Source of the DNA: UBA2336 sp036787955 | GTDB lineage: Bacteria > Bacteroidota > Bacteroidia > Cytophagales > Cyclobacteriaceae | Assembly: GCA_036787955.1 (NCBI GenBank) | Contig: DAIQOI010000011.1 | Span: 1 to 64,000, forward strand | Reading direction: 5' to 3' | DNA length: 64,000 bases | In this document: piece after piece, positions 44,503 to 53,585 of the stretch | Numbering within the stretch: position 1 is the first letter of the stretch | Layout of the letters: every line of letters starts with the position of its first letter | Translations under genes and position numbers: made by a program | Notes under the pieces: model-generated | What the model saw: the letters and a program-made list of their open reading frames with translations, nothing else | Database searches by the model: none | Told to the model about the DNA's origin: nothing

Positions 44503-46404
44503 TCATACTGCCACCGGTTCGGGTTCTGCTTCTATCTTATCCAGTTCAACCCGCAGGTTGTCGATGATGAAATCCTGCCGATCGGGTGTGTTTTTGCCCA
44601 TGTAAAACTCCAGCACTTTATGCAGATGGCTTTCCTTGTTCAGAATAACCGGCTGCAGCCGGATGCTATCGCCAATAAAGTTTTTGAACTCATCGGGCGA
44701 AATTTCGCCAAGCCCTTTGAACCGGGTAATCTCGGGCTTGCCGCCCAGCTTTTTAATGGCCTCCTGCTTTTCTTCCTCGCTGTAACAATAAATGGTTTCT
44801 TTTTTATTGCGCACCCTGAATAAGGGTGTTTCTAGAATATAAACGTGTCCTGCCTTAACCAGGTCGGGGAAGAACTGAAGGAAAAATGTCATCAGCAGCA
44901 AGCGGATGTGCATCCCGTCTACATCGGCATCGGTGGCAATGATAACGCGGTTGTAGCGCAGTCCGTCCAAACCGTCTTCTATATTCAGCGCGTGCTGCAA
45001 CAAATTGAGTTCTTCGTTTTCATACACTACTTTCTTCGACAGGCCGTAACAGTTCAGCGGCTTACCGCGCAGGCTGAATACCGCCTGCGTTTCCACATCG
45101 CGCGATTTGGTGATCGACCCGCTGGCTGAGTCGCCTTCGGTGATGAATATCATCGACTCCTGACCTTTGGGGTGGTTTTCATTAAAGTGGTAACGGCAGT
45201 CGCGCAGTTTGCGGTTGTGCAAATTGGCCTTTTTGGCGCGTTCATTGGCAAGTTTTTTTATGCCGGCTATTTCCTTGCGCTCGCGCTCCGATTGCAGGAT
45301 GCGTTTGAGCAAGGCATCGGCCACCGAAGGATTTTTATGCAGGTAAATTTCGAGCTCCTTGGCCACAAAATCGCCTACGTAGGTTCGTATAGGCGGCCCG
45401 TCTGGTGCCATGTTTACCGAGCCAAGCTTGGTTTTGGTTTGCGATTCAAACACCGGCTCCTGTACCCGCACGGCAATAGCTGCAATAATACTGGCACGTA
45501 TATCGGCTGCATCAAAATCTTTTTTGTAAAAGTCGCGCACCGCCTTAACCACACCCTCGCGGAAAGCCGCAAGGTGGGTACCGCCCTGGGTGGTGTGCTG
45601 TCCGTTGACGAAGGAATAATACTCTTCGCCATACTGATTGCCATGGGTCATGGCCACTTCAATATCGGGTCCTTTGAAGTGAATGATGGGGTAGCGGATA
45701 TCTTCGGGATCGGCTTTCTGTTTGAGCAGGTCGAGTAAGCCGTCTTTCGAATAGAATTTTTTCCCGTTGAAGTTGATGGTCAGGCCGGCATTCAGAAACG
45801 CGTAATTCCACATCAGATCTTCAAGGTACTCGGGAATGAAGCGGTAGTTTTTAAACATGGTGTTGTCCGGCTCAAAAACCACCAGCGTTCCATTCCGTTC
45901 ATTTGTCTTTGAAATTTTCGGGTCGTTTACCAAAATGCCCTTCTTGAACTCGGCCATTTTGGTCTGCCCATCGCGAAAAGCCTGTACCTTGAAATAATTT
46001 GACAGGGCATTGACCGCTTTGGTGCCCACACCATTCAGTCCTACCGACTTCTGAAATGCTCCCGAATCGTATTTGGCACCTGTATTGATTTTAGACACTA
46101 CCTCTACCACCTTGCCCAGCGGAATGCCGCGCCCGTAATCGCGCACGGTAACGGTTTTATCAGTTATTTTGACATCGATGGTTTTGCCAAAGCCCATCAT
46201 GTGCTCGTCTATGGAGTTATCGACCACCTCCTTCACCAGCACATAAATGCCATCGTCTTTCGATGACCCATCGCCGAGCTTCCCGATATACATGCCCGGC
46301 CGAAGCCGTATGTGTTCCCGCCAGTCGAGTGACTTGATGCTCGCTTCGGTGTATTCGAAAATAGGCGCTGGCTTATCAGCCTTCTTCTCCGCTTTCATAA
46401 ACAT
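44503..46404 (-). CDS. parE: DNA topoisomerase IV subunit B
   Basis: The protein has 633 residues. The GHKL ATPase start is LRPGMYIGKLGDGSS, with N-box EVVDNSIDE and the GRGIPLGK loop. The transducer Lys region is LGSVNMAPD. The TOPRIM motifs EGDSASGS and DADVDGMHI follow. ParE supplies ATP-driven strand passage to ParC, which follows on the same strand. The start may be the ATG at 46404 or two codons later. A 184-bp AT-rich gap without a gene precedes it. Confidence 0.95.
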   Translation of the reverse strand: MFMKAEKKADKPAPIFEYTEASIKSLDWREHIRLRPGMYIGKLGDGSSKDDGIYVLVKEVVDNSIDEHMMGFGKTIDVKITDKTVTVRDYGRGIPLGKVVEVVSKINTGAKYDSGAFQKSVGLNGVGTKAVNALSNYFKVQAFRDGQTKMAEFKKGILVNDPKISKTNERNGTLVVFEPDNTMFKNYRFIPEYLEDLMWNYAFLNAGLTINFNGKKFYSKDGLLDLLKQKADPEDIRYPIIHFKGPDIEVAMTHGNQYGEEYYSFVNGQHTTQGGTHLAAFREGVVKAVRDFYKKDFDAADIRASIIAAIAVRVQEPVFESQTKTKLGSVNMAPDGPPIRTYVGDFVAKELEIYLHKNPSVADALLKRILQSERERKEIAGIKKLANERAKKANLHNRKLRDCRYHFNENHPKGQESMIFITEGDSASGSITKSRDVETQAVFSLRGKPLNCYGLSKKVVYENEELNLLQHALNIEDGLDGLRYNRVIIATDADVDGMHIRLLLMTFFLQFFPDLVKAGHVYILETPLFRVRNKKETIYCYSEEEKQEAIKKLGGKPEITRFKGLGEISPDEFKNFIGDSIRLQPVILNKESHLHKVLEFYMGKNTPDRQDFIIDNLRVELDKIEAEPEPVAV

Positions 46405-46588
46405 CCGATTTTATCAGTTCAAAAAATTTTTCCGGAAGCATTTAAAAAATAAACCGGACTATTTACTACCAATAAACTAAAAATCCGGTGCACGCACACT
46501 ATGCTTCACCATTAACTACTTACAAATTTTTAACAACACAAGTAGTATAATTTACTCATATTGAACAAGTTATGCTATGAGCATGAAG

Positions 46589-47023
46589 TCATTTCTTTAT
46601 CATCAGATTTTGCCATAACCAGATTACCGGCCACCCCAATGCCCACACAAGCACCAACCCCACCGCAGCATAGATGATGCCCCCGATGCGCGTATAATCA
46701 AAGTGCTCGGCACTGTTGTATAAGCCAATAAAACTGAGCGCAACGATAAAAAAGGCATTGAAAGTGATTATCTGCCCGTGCAGCCATGAGCGAAATACCT
46801 CGCTGGGTGTTACACGCCTGGAAAACAGATACACCAGCAGGTTAAATACCGTGATAACAGCAATGGACGTATAAAATAACGGTTCCTTGCCTACCTCCAC
46901 CCCCGCACCATTTGAGGTGTACAGCAGAACCTGCTCGGGCCATCCGGCATATACGTACAACAGGTTGGCCAGCACCGCCATGAGCGATACAAACCATACC
47001 GCCTTGAAAATCTTGAGGATCAT
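46589..47023 (-). CDS. Small membrane protein of unknown function
   Basis: The protein has 144 residues from the ATG at 47023; the longer frame upstream has no protein-like character and overlaps the divergent gene. Four hydrophobic helices are visible (FVSLMAVLANLLYVYAG, FYTSIAVITVFNLLVYLFS, ITFNAFFIVALSFIGLY, IYAAVGLVLVWALGWPVIW). I recognise no named family. It is divergent from the sterol-desaturase-like gene, with 34 bp between the starts. Confidence 0.75.
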   Translation of the reverse strand: MILKIFKAVWFVSLMAVLANLLYVYAGWPEQVLLYTSNGAGVEVGKEPLFYTSIAVITVFNLLVYLFSRRVTPSEVFRSWLHGQIITFNAFFIVALSFIGLYNSAEHFDYTRIGGIIYAAVGLVLVWALGWPVIWLWQNLMIKK

Positions 47024-47057
47024 CTTGTAAATTTCGCTGCAAATAAACGCAAACCGA

Positions 47058-48275
47058 GTGGATTTAAACCCGATTGTACTGGCTATTCCTGTATTTTTCG
47101 TGCTGATAGGCATTGAACTGATTGCCGAGCGCATCACGCACCGCCATTTGTACCGCCTGCCCGATGCCATCGCCAACCTGAGTTGTGGCATCACCAGTCA
47201 GCTCTCCGGACTGTTTCTCAAAATTTTTGCCATCGGTATCTATGAAATCCTCCATGCCAATTTCAGTCTGTTTACCTGGGAAAGAAACGTCCTGTACTGG
47301 TTTGTTTTATTTCTGTTGGCCGACCTGGCCTATTACTGGGCACACCGCATGAGTCATGAGATCAACCTATTCTGGGGTGGGCACGTGGTGCACCACCAGA
47401 GCGAAGACTACAACCTGTCGGTGGCTTTGCGCCAAAGCTCACTGCAGGTAATATGGACCTTTGCGTTCAGCCTACCGCTGGCTTTCCTGGGCTTCCGCAC
47501 GCTCGACTTTGCGCTGATGTCGGCATTCATTACCCTATATCAGTTCTGGATTCATACCGAGTTGATTGGAAAACTCGGCTGGTTTGAATATGTGCTTAAC
47601 ACTCCTTCACATCACCGTGTGCATCATGGAAGGGATCCGAAGTACATTGATAAAAACCATGCCGGCACGCTGATCATCTGGGATAGAATGTTTGGCACCT
47701 TCCAGGAAGAAGAAGAACGGCCCACCTATGGTGTAACCAGACCACTGAACAGCTGGAATGCTGTATTTGCCAACTTGAGCCATTATGCCGATATGTGGAA
47801 TGACCTGAAGCGCATTCCTTACTGGCGTGATCGGATTAAATATGTGTTTGCCAAACCCGGCTGGTTGCCCGACTACCTCGGGGGCTACCGTGCAGCGCCC
47901 GAGATTGATAAGTCGACCTACCGGAAATATGACACGCATGCCAGCATTTCATTAAGCCTCTATGTTTTATTTCAGTTTACAATTTGCCTGGCCGGTACAG
48001 CCTGGTTTCTCTTTAATCAGGACTCCTTTTCTCTCGGTGAAAAAAGTTTCATTACACTGATCATCTCATTCACCGTGGTAAACTGCGGTGTGTTGTTCGA
48101 AAACCGCAAATGGGTATGGACAGCGGAGTGGATACGCATTATCAGCTACCCAATTATCCTGGTCATTCTAACCTACACCAACAACTGGTCATTCAATTAT
48201 TACCTGATAGCCGTTATCTTTCTGACTATCTCCGGTTTATGGTTCTATGCCCTTCGGCAAAATAAGGCGTCATGA
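47058..48275 (+). CDS. Sterol desaturase / fatty acid hydroxylase family membrane protein
   Basis: The protein has 405 residues from a GTG start. Membrane helices surround the eight-His di-iron pattern: HRMSH (HxxxH), HVVHH (HxxHH) and HHRVHH with a further His. Family members use iron and oxygen to hydroxylate or desaturate lipids. About 130 C-terminal residues form additional helices beyond the catalytic core, as in many Bacteroidota members. The substrate cannot be told. The next lipoprotein gene overlaps its stop by ATGA. Confidence 0.9.
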   Translation: MDLNPIVLAIPVFFVLIGIELIAERITHRHLYRLPDAIANLSCGITSQLSGLFLKIFAIGIYEILHANFSLFTWERNVLYWFVLFLLADLAYYWAHRMSHEINLFWGGHVVHHQSEDYNLSVALRQSSLQVIWTFAFSLPLAFLGFRTLDFALMSAFITLYQFWIHTELIGKLGWFEYVLNTPSHHRVHHGRDPKYIDKNHAGTLIIWDRMFGTFQEEEERPTYGVTRPLNSWNAVFANLSHYADMWNDLKRIPYWRDRIKYVFAKPGWLPDYLGGYRAAPEIDKSTYRKYDTHASISLSLYVLFQFTICLAGTAWFLFNQDSFSLGEKSFITLIISFTVVNCGVLFENRKWVWTAEWIRIISYPIILVILTYTNNWSFNYYLIAVIFLTISGLWFYALRQNKAS

Positions 48276-48637
48276 TGAAGGTACCTGTTTTTATCTTGCT
48301 TGTCCTTATTGCCCAGGGATGCACAAAACCCTTGCCCGAAATCGCGGCTATTGACCTGCAACAGTGGAAAGCCGACCGCCACGGCTGCGGCAATTACCGG
48401 CAAACAACAGCGGAAACGTTCCTTCAGCAAAAGGAAAAGTTACTTGGCCTTTCAGAAAATCAGATCCTTCAACTCCTGGGCAAGCCCGATGCAGCCGAAC
48501 TTTATAAACGCAACCAGAAATTTTACTATTACGCATTGGCGGCCGACACCACCTGCAAGAGCGCATCAAAGGTGAGACAAACCTTGGTACTGCGGTTTAA
48601 TGCAACCGGACTGGTTAAAGAAATTACCTTAGAATAA
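48272..48637 (+). CDS. Small lipoprotein of unknown function
   Basis: The protein has 121 residues. The lipoprotein signal ends at LLVLIAQGC (Cys17). The mature part includes GLSENQILQLLGKPDAAELY, a SmpA/BamE-like start (Leu-Gly-Lys-Pro-Asp), and KFYYYALAADTTC, KVRQTLVLRFNATGLVKEITLE, the strand pair that usually follows. A BamE-like fold is therefore likely, though not a BamE ortholog by neighbourhood. It overlaps the upstream enzyme gene by four bases. Confidence 0.75.
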   Translation: MMKVPVFILLVLIAQGCTKPLPEIAAIDLQQWKADRHGCGNYRQTTAETFLQQKEKLLGLSENQILQLLGKPDAAELYKRNQKFYYYALAADTTCKSASKVRQTLVLRFNATGLVKEITLE

Positions 48638-48667
48638 GGTTTCGGTTTATCCATTGACGGTTCGGAT

Positions 48668-48675
48668 TATCTTTG
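48668..48675 (+). promoter_or_regulatory. -7 element of the 3-hydroxyacyl-CoA dehydrogenase gene
   Basis: TATCTTTG is a full match to TAnnTTTG, 21 bases before the ATG at 48697. The -33 region is a weak TTTA. Confidence 0.55.
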
Positions 48676-48696
48676 CAGCACTTTAACCAAAATCGC

Positions 48697-49593
48697 ATGA
48701 AAAACATTGCAGTGATAGGTTCCGGAACCATGGGCAACGGCATTGCTCACGTGTTTGCACAATACGGCTATCAGGTTTCATTGGTTGATATATCGGAAGA
48801 AGCGCTGAAAAAGGCCCTGGTTACCATTGAAAAAAATCTCGATCGACAGGTATCCAAACAGCTTATCACTGCCGAAACAAAAACAAAGGCGCTGGCCAGC
48901 ATCAGGACCTTTACCAGCCTGGAAGATGGAGTAAGCCAGGCCGACCTGGTGGTGGAAGCAGCCACGGAAAATACCGACCTTAAACTGAAAATCTTTGCCG
49001 ACCTGGACCGGTTTGCTCCGGCTCAGGCCATCCTTGCCACCAATACTTCATCCATTTCCATTACAAAAATTGCCTCGGCTACCCAACGACCCGAAAAAGT
49101 TATTGGTATGCACTTCATGAATCCCGTACCGGTGATGAAACTGGTGGAAGTAATCAATGGTTACAGCACCAGCCGCGAAGTTACCGATACGATCCTGCAG
49201 CTTTCGCGTATGATTGAAAAGGTGCCTGTGGAAGTAAACGACTACCCCGGCTTTGTGGCCAACCGCATATTGATGCCCATGATTAATGAAGCTATTTATG
49301 CACTGCATGAAGGTGTGGCAGGAGTTGAAGAGATTGATACGGTGATGAAACTCGGCATGGCCCACCCGATGGGTCCGCTTCAGCTTGCCGACTTTATCGG
49401 GCTGGACGTTTGCCTTTCCATACTGCAGGTACTGCACGAAGGTTTTGGCAACCCGAAGTATGCACCCTGCCCCCTGCTTATAAATATGGTGCAGGCCGGG
49501 CACAAAGGTATTAAAACAGGGAGCGGTTTCTATACCTACACCCCCGGCAGCAAGGAACTGACCGTTGCCGAGCGGTTCAGGCGAAAGGGATAA
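48697..49593 (+). CDS. 3-hydroxybutyryl-CoA dehydrogenase family protein
   Basis: The protein has 298 residues from the ATG at 48697; an in-frame TTG lies inside the -7 box. The NAD-binding Rossmann motif is IGSGTMGNGIAHVFA. The HMFMNP-type HFMNPVPVMKLVEV carries the catalytic His with Glu, and the C-terminal dimerisation domain has PGFVANRILMPMINEA. It oxidises 3-hydroxyacyl-CoA to 3-ketoacyl-CoA with NAD. It stands alone, not in a beta-oxidation operon. The single-domain form fits the hbd/paaH type. Confidence 0.93.
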   Translation: MKNIAVIGSGTMGNGIAHVFAQYGYQVSLVDISEEALKKALVTIEKNLDRQVSKQLITAETKTKALASIRTFTSLEDGVSQADLVVEAATENTDLKLKIFADLDRFAPAQAILATNTSSISITKIASATQRPEKVIGMHFMNPVPVMKLVEVINGYSTSREVTDTILQLSRMIEKVPVEVNDYPGFVANRILMPMINEAIYALHEGVAGVEEIDTVMKLGMAHPMGPLQLADFIGLDVCLSILQVLHEGFGNPKYAPCPLLINMVQAGHKGIKTGSGFYTYTPGSKELTVAERFRRKG

Positions 49594-49602
49594 CAGTGTG
49601 TT

Positions 49603-49974
49603 TTACTTTCTTAGCAAGTCTCTAATTTCAGTAAGCAACTGAACCTCAGCCGAAGGCGGGGGTGGTGCGGACTGCACAGCTTCTTTCCTTCTTGCAGCAT
49701 TCACCAATTTAACAATCAGAAACAGCAAAAAGGCTACCACCAGAAAGTTTATCACACCGGCAAGAAAATTGCCGTAACGCACCGTGCCAAATACAGTCAA
49801 CTCGTTCAGCTGGGTAAGTTTGGCGGCATCCAAAGCGGGTTTGAGAATCAACGGGGTAATTACATCGTCAATCAGCGAACTAACAATCTTGCCAAAGGCG
49901 CCACCTATAATTACGCCTATGGCCAGGTCGAGCACGTTGCCACGCATGGCAAAATTTTTGAATTCCTGAAACAT
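49603..49974 (-). CDS. mscL: Large-conductance mechanosensitive channel
   Basis: The protein has 123 residues. It contains the amphipathic N-terminal start MFQEFKNFAMRGNVLDLA, the gate helix LAIGVIIGGAFGKIVSSL and the second helix YGNFLAGVINFLVVAFLLFLIVK. A proline-rich link and a C-terminal helix (LLTEIRDLLRK) follow. It opens on hypo-osmotic shock to release solutes through the inner membrane. Confidence 0.95.
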   Translation of the reverse strand: MFQEFKNFAMRGNVLDLAIGVIIGGAFGKIVSSLIDDVITPLILKPALDAAKLTQLNELTVFGTVRYGNFLAGVINFLVVAFLLFLIVKLVNAARRKEAVQSAPPPPSAEVQLLTEIRDLLRK

Positions 49975-50023
49975 AAATTTGCGGGTTTAGAACCCTACAA
50001 TATAGTTCTTTAATCAGAATAGT

Positions 50024-50866
50024 TTACTTTGCCAGGCGGGGCGGATTGCGCAACCCGGAAAACGAGATAAGCTCTACTCCGGCACTGCCAATAAACATAT
50101 TGGCACTTACTTTAAGCGGGATAAAGTTTTTATCATCCGAAAACCAGACGGTTACAGAATTTTCACCGTCAAATATTTTGTTGGCGGGCATTATGGGCTT
50201 GAGCACCACCGCCTGAAATTTTCCGGCTTTTACCTTAATGGTTTCTTTACCTTTGTATAACACTTTCATCCTGTAGAACTCATCTTCAAAAAAGCCACTC
50301 ACCACAATGGTATCATTCATTTTTCTTTTGCTGAAATCCTGCGTGCGCATGTACATGAATCCACCAATCAGATCGCGTACCTGGGGTGGTGCTTCGTATA
50401 CAACCGGTTCTTTGAACTGCCTGGTTTTCTGATCGAGCACCTTGGCTGTTATTTTCCGGTTTTCATGGTCGAACAAAATCACTTCATCTTTTTTATACCG
50501 TCCTTCGCGGATTTTGCGGTACGACATGTGCGGAACCAAAGCTGCCGTATCAATATAAGCACCCCACTGGTCGTTTACATCAGCTACCCAGTCAACCACA
50601 CCGGTAGTCTTACCAAACACATCTACTTTAAAGCATTTGCGATGATTCATCTCCATGTATTCTTCATGGATTTTCACCGTGCCTTTGCCGATGTTGAAAA
50701 TGCCGTAGTGCATGCGGTACTCCAGGTACTCGCCCCTTCCGAAGCTCTCATTTTTAATATACGGGTAAATATCATTGGCCTCAGGCTGAAAAGCCGATAT
50801 AATAAGTACAACTGTTAGCAGGCAACAAAGGCGAAGCATACCGGCAGTTGATACAAATTTAAGCAT
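50024..50866 (-). CDS. DUF3108-type periplasmic protein
   Basis: The protein has 280 residues if started at the ATG at 50866, which gives a signal peptide (LRLCCLLTVVLIISAFQ). Starts up to 50905 (TTG) are possible. The body is a beta-rich DUF3108 domain (FGRGEYLEYRMHYGIFNIGKG, KVDVFGKTTGVVDW, VWFSDDKNFIPLKVSANM, ending with the G.AGVELISF pattern). The family is periplasmic and of unknown function. It lies between mscL and dapD, likely its own transcript. Confidence 0.8.
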   Translation of the reverse strand: MLKFVSTAGMLRLCCLLTVVLIISAFQPEANDIYPYIKNESFGRGEYLEYRMHYGIFNIGKGTVKIHEEYMEMNHRKCFKVDVFGKTTGVVDWVADVNDQWGAYIDTAALVPHMSYRKIREGRYKKDEVILFDHENRKITAKVLDQKTRQFKEPVVYEAPPQVRDLIGGFMYMRTQDFSKRKMNDTIVVSGFFEDEFYRMKVLYKGKETIKVKAGKFQAVVLKPIMPANKIFDGENSVTVWFSDDKNFIPLKVSANMFIGSAGVELISFSGLRNPPRLAK

Positions 50867-50919
50867 CGTACGCAAACAGGGCATTTCCCGAAGTTTAAAT
50901 CTCAAAGCACATGCCAGAA

Positions 50920-51732
50920 CTATACGGGCACGCGGTTATCGCGTAAAGCATCGTTCAGCGAAGTTTTTTTGTCGGTACTCTCCTTCCGCTTACCTATTAT
51001 TAAGGCACAGGGTACGTGATAACTGCCCGCCGGAAAATTTTTTGTATAGGCACCCGGTATTACCACCGAGCGTTCGGGTACATAGCCAGTATATTCAACC
51101 GGTTCCTTACCCGTAACATCAATAATTTTTGAACTCGCAGTTAAAACCACATTGGCCCCCAGCACAGCTTCTTTGCCCACACGCACTCCCTCTACCACAA
51201 TGCACCGCGAACCGATAAAGGCATGATCTTCAATAATGACCGGTGCAGCCTGAACCGGTTCCAACACTCCGCCAATGCCCACACCACCGCTCAGATGAAC
51301 GTTTTTTCCAATTTGTGCACAGCTGCCCACGGTGGCCCAGGTATCTACCATGGTCCCTTCGTCTACATACGCCCCGATATTTACATAACAAGGCATCAGG
51401 ATGGTTCCTTTTGCCAGGTAAGCACCGTAGCGTGCCACCGCATGGGGCACTACCCTTACACCCAGTTGGGCATAATTTTTCTTCAAGGGGATCTTATCGT
51501 GAAACTCGAGCGGACCCGCCTCAAGCGTGCGCATGCCCTGTATGGGAAAATACAGGATAACCGCCTTCTTCACCCATTCATTGACCTGCCAGCCACTTCC
51601 AGCAGGTTCGGCTACGCGCAAGGTGCCTTTGTCCAGTTGCCCTATAACGCTGCAAATGGCCTCCCGTACATCCGCCCGGTCGAGAAGGGAGCGGTTATCC
51701 CAGGCCTGCTCAATAATCGATTTTAATTCCAT
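50920..51732 (-). CDS. dapD: Tetrahydrodipicolinate N-succinyltransferase
   Basis: The protein has 270 residues from the ATG at 51732 (MELKSIIEQAWDNRSLL). The longer frame upstream overlaps the divergent gene and is not protein-like. The left-handed beta-helix domain contains MPCYVNIGAYVDEGTMVDTW and GGVGIGGVLEPVQ, the acyl-CoA and acceptor region. It makes N-succinyl-2-amino-6-ketopimelate in the lysine/diaminopimelate pathway. It is divergent from a glycosyltransferase with only 15 bp between the starts. Confidence 0.95.
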   Translation of the reverse strand: MELKSIIEQAWDNRSLLDRADVREAICSVIGQLDKGTLRVAEPAGSGWQVNEWVKKAVILYFPIQGMRTLEAGPLEFHDKIPLKKNYAQLGVRVVPHAVARYGAYLAKGTILMPCYVNIGAYVDEGTMVDTWATVGSCAQIGKNVHLSGGVGIGGVLEPVQAAPVIIEDHAFIGSRCIVVEGVRVGKEAVLGANVVLTASSKIIDVTGKEPVEYTGYVPERSVVIPGAYTKNFPAGSYHVPCALIIGKRKESTDKKTSLNDALRDNRVPV

Positions 51733-51747
51733 CTTTGCAAATCTGAT

Positions 51748-52857
51748 TTGAGAAACTTGCCGCAAGTAATAAAAAAAAGAATTGTGCTCGCATCGGTGCT
51801 GAAACCGGTAAGCGATACGCGCATGTTCGAAAAGCTGGGCCAGTCGCTTGCCCTGTTGCTGCAGGCCGATGTTCACATTATCGGGTTTCCATCCGAAACA
51901 CCTTACGTGCAAGGTGTTACCTTTCATAAGATTTTCAGCAAGCCATTCAGGCGCATCAGCCTCAAGCGGCTGATTGCACCGGTAAAAATATTTTTCATGT
52001 TTTTGCGCCTCCGTCCGGAAAGCATTATTGTTTCAACCCATGAACTGCTGATCCCGGGAGCACTGTATAAGTGTATCAAAAGGGGGGTTCGGTTGTATTA
52101 CGATGTACAGGAAAATTACTACTTCAATATTCGGTTTACATCTGCCTTTCCGCAGCTGTTGCGTGCGCCCCTGGCTGCGTATGTAAGAATGAAGGAGCGG
52201 TTGGTCTCTCCGGCCGTCAATCATTTCCTTTTGGCCGAAAAAGGTTATGTGGATGAACTGAAGTTTATCCGGCATTACACGGTGCTCGAAAACAAACTGG
52301 TAAAGCAAACCGAAGCAGCTGAAAACCAAAAGAACCGGCTTCATTTACTTTTTACCGGCACCCTTGCCGAAACCACGGGGGCAGTTCAGGCTGTTGAGCT
52401 GGCCTTGGAATTGCACAGACAAGATAACCAGGTGCGGTTAACCATCATCGGGCATGCACCCGATGAAAAGTTTTTGAAGAAGCTCAGACAAAGGACCGAC
52501 GAACACCCCTTCATTCAACTGCGTGCCGGGCCATTTCCTGTGCCGCATAAAGTAATTCTCGAAGCCATTGCCCGGGCAGGCACGGGCATCATCATCTATC
52601 CGCACAATCCATCAACACGTACTTCCATACCTACCAAATTGTACGAATATCTGGGGATGAAGCTTCCGGTCATTATCCGCCACAACGAAGCCTCGCACGA
52701 ATTTGTGAAACAATGCCGGGGCGGTATTGTGCTGCCGGACAAGCCTGATTACCAAAGGCTGCTTGAGGAATTACGGGCCCTGCAGCCACCCCTTTGTGCC
52801 GAATGGCTTTACTGGGAAAGCGAGGTACCGAAACTGCTGCAAATATTTAATTCATAG
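51748..52857 (+). CDS. GT4-like glycosyltransferase
   Basis: The protein has 369 residues from a TTG start. The C-terminal half has the GT-B pattern: LHLLFTGTLAETTGAVQAVEL, VRLTIIGHAPD, and ...PTKLYEYLGMKLPVI with the acidic Glu that binds the nucleotide sugar. The N-terminal half lacks a signal peptide. A CATCTTTG box at 51730-51737 resembles the -7 element with one mismatch and overlaps the dapD start, so control may be shared. The substrate is unknown. Confidence 0.8.
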   Translation: MRNLPQVIKKRIVLASVLKPVSDTRMFEKLGQSLALLLQADVHIIGFPSETPYVQGVTFHKIFSKPFRRISLKRLIAPVKIFFMFLRLRPESIIVSTHELLIPGALYKCIKRGVRLYYDVQENYYFNIRFTSAFPQLLRAPLAAYVRMKERLVSPAVNHFLLAEKGYVDELKFIRHYTVLENKLVKQTEAAENQKNRLHLLFTGTLAETTGAVQAVELALELHRQDNQVRLTIIGHAPDEKFLKKLRQRTDEHPFIQLRAGPFPVPHKVILEAIARAGTGIIIYPHNPSTRTSIPTKLYEYLGMKLPVIIRHNEASHEFVKQCRGGIVLPDKPDYQRLLEELRALQPPLCAEWLYWESEVPKLLQIFNS

Positions 52858-52866
52858 AATAATTTT

Positions 52867-52882
52867 TTTAGACCAATCTAAA
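52867..52882. promoter_or_regulatory. Palindromic operator of the metal operon
   Basis: TTTAGA-CCAA-TCTAAA is a perfect inverted repeat, of the kind bound by DtxR/MntR-family repressors. It ends four bases before the -7 box, in the promoter spacer, so binding would block transcription. Confidence 0.65.
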
Positions 52883-52886
52883 TTTT

Positions 52887-52894
52887 TAATTTTG
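52887..52894 (+). promoter_or_regulatory. -7 element of the metal operon
   Basis: TAATTTTG is a full match to TAnnTTTG, 34 bases before the regulator ATG and just after the palindrome at 52867-52882. Confidence 0.6.
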
Positions 52895-52928
52895 CATATC
52901 CTAAAAATACCGCATTGCCGGGAAGGAT

Positions 52929-53585
52929 ATGCTGAGCTTCACAGAAGAAAACTACCTAAAAACCATTTACCACCTGTCGGGCGAGGGGCAAAAACCTGTT
53001 CTGACCACAGAACTGGCAGCCGGGCTGAACACCAAACCGGCCACGGTAACCGACATGCTGAAAAAACTTTCGTTGAAAGACCTGATCTCGTACGAAAAAT
53101 ACTATGGTGTACAGCTCACCAGAAAAGGAAGGTCCGAAGCGCTGCTCATCATCCGGAAACACCGGCTATGGGAAACCTTTCTGGTAGAAAAGCTGGGATT
53201 CAGCTGGGACGAGGTTCACGAAGTGGCCGAGCAACTCGAGCACATTCAGTCGCCTTTGCTCATTGAAAAACTCGATGCATTCCTTGGACACCCGAAAACC
53301 GATCCGCATGGTCATCCCATCCCCGATAAATCGGGTAAGGTGCCGGCAACCGCACAAACACCCCTTGCCAAAGTGGAAGTGAAGGGCAAGGCTACCATCA
53401 GCGCAGTGCGGCATGCATCGGCTGTGTTTCTGCAATACCTCAGCAAAATCGGTGTGTACATCGGTGCCTCGGTACAGGTGGCCGATCGGAATGATTTTGA
53501 CCAGTCGGTTCACATTGTAATTGACGGAAGGAAGAAGGCCTATTTATCGCGTGAAGCAAGTGAAAATATTCTGGTTGAAAAATGA
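52929..53585 (+). CDS. DtxR/MntR-family metal-dependent repressor
   Basis: The protein has 218 residues. The N-terminal winged helix is FTEENYLKTIYHLSGEG to TKPATVTDMLKKLSLKDL, followed by YEKYYGVQLTRKGRSEALLI. The dimerisation and metal-binding part has HRLWETFLVEKLGFSWDEVHEVAEQLEHI and LGHPKTDPHGHPIP. The last 65 residues form an SH3-like FeoA domain. Family members repress uptake genes when iron or manganese is bound. It starts the operon, with the palindrome at 52867-52882 as its likely site. The next gene overlaps by ATGA. Confidence 0.92.
   Translation: MLSFTEENYLKTIYHLSGEGQKPVLTTELAAGLNTKPATVTDMLKKLSLKDLISYEKYYGVQLTRKGRSEALLIIRKHRLWETFLVEKLGFSWDEVHEVAEQLEHIQSPLLIEKLDAFLGHPKTDPHGHPIPDKSGKVPATAQTPLAKVEVKGKATISAVRHASAVFLQYLSKIGVYIGASVQVADRNDFDQSVHIVIDGRKKAYLSREASENILVEK

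Noticed and set aside
44431..44823. Plus-strand frame between and over parC/parE
   Set aside because: Most of it overlaps the end of parE antisense and shows no protein family; the 213-bp gap itself has no gene.
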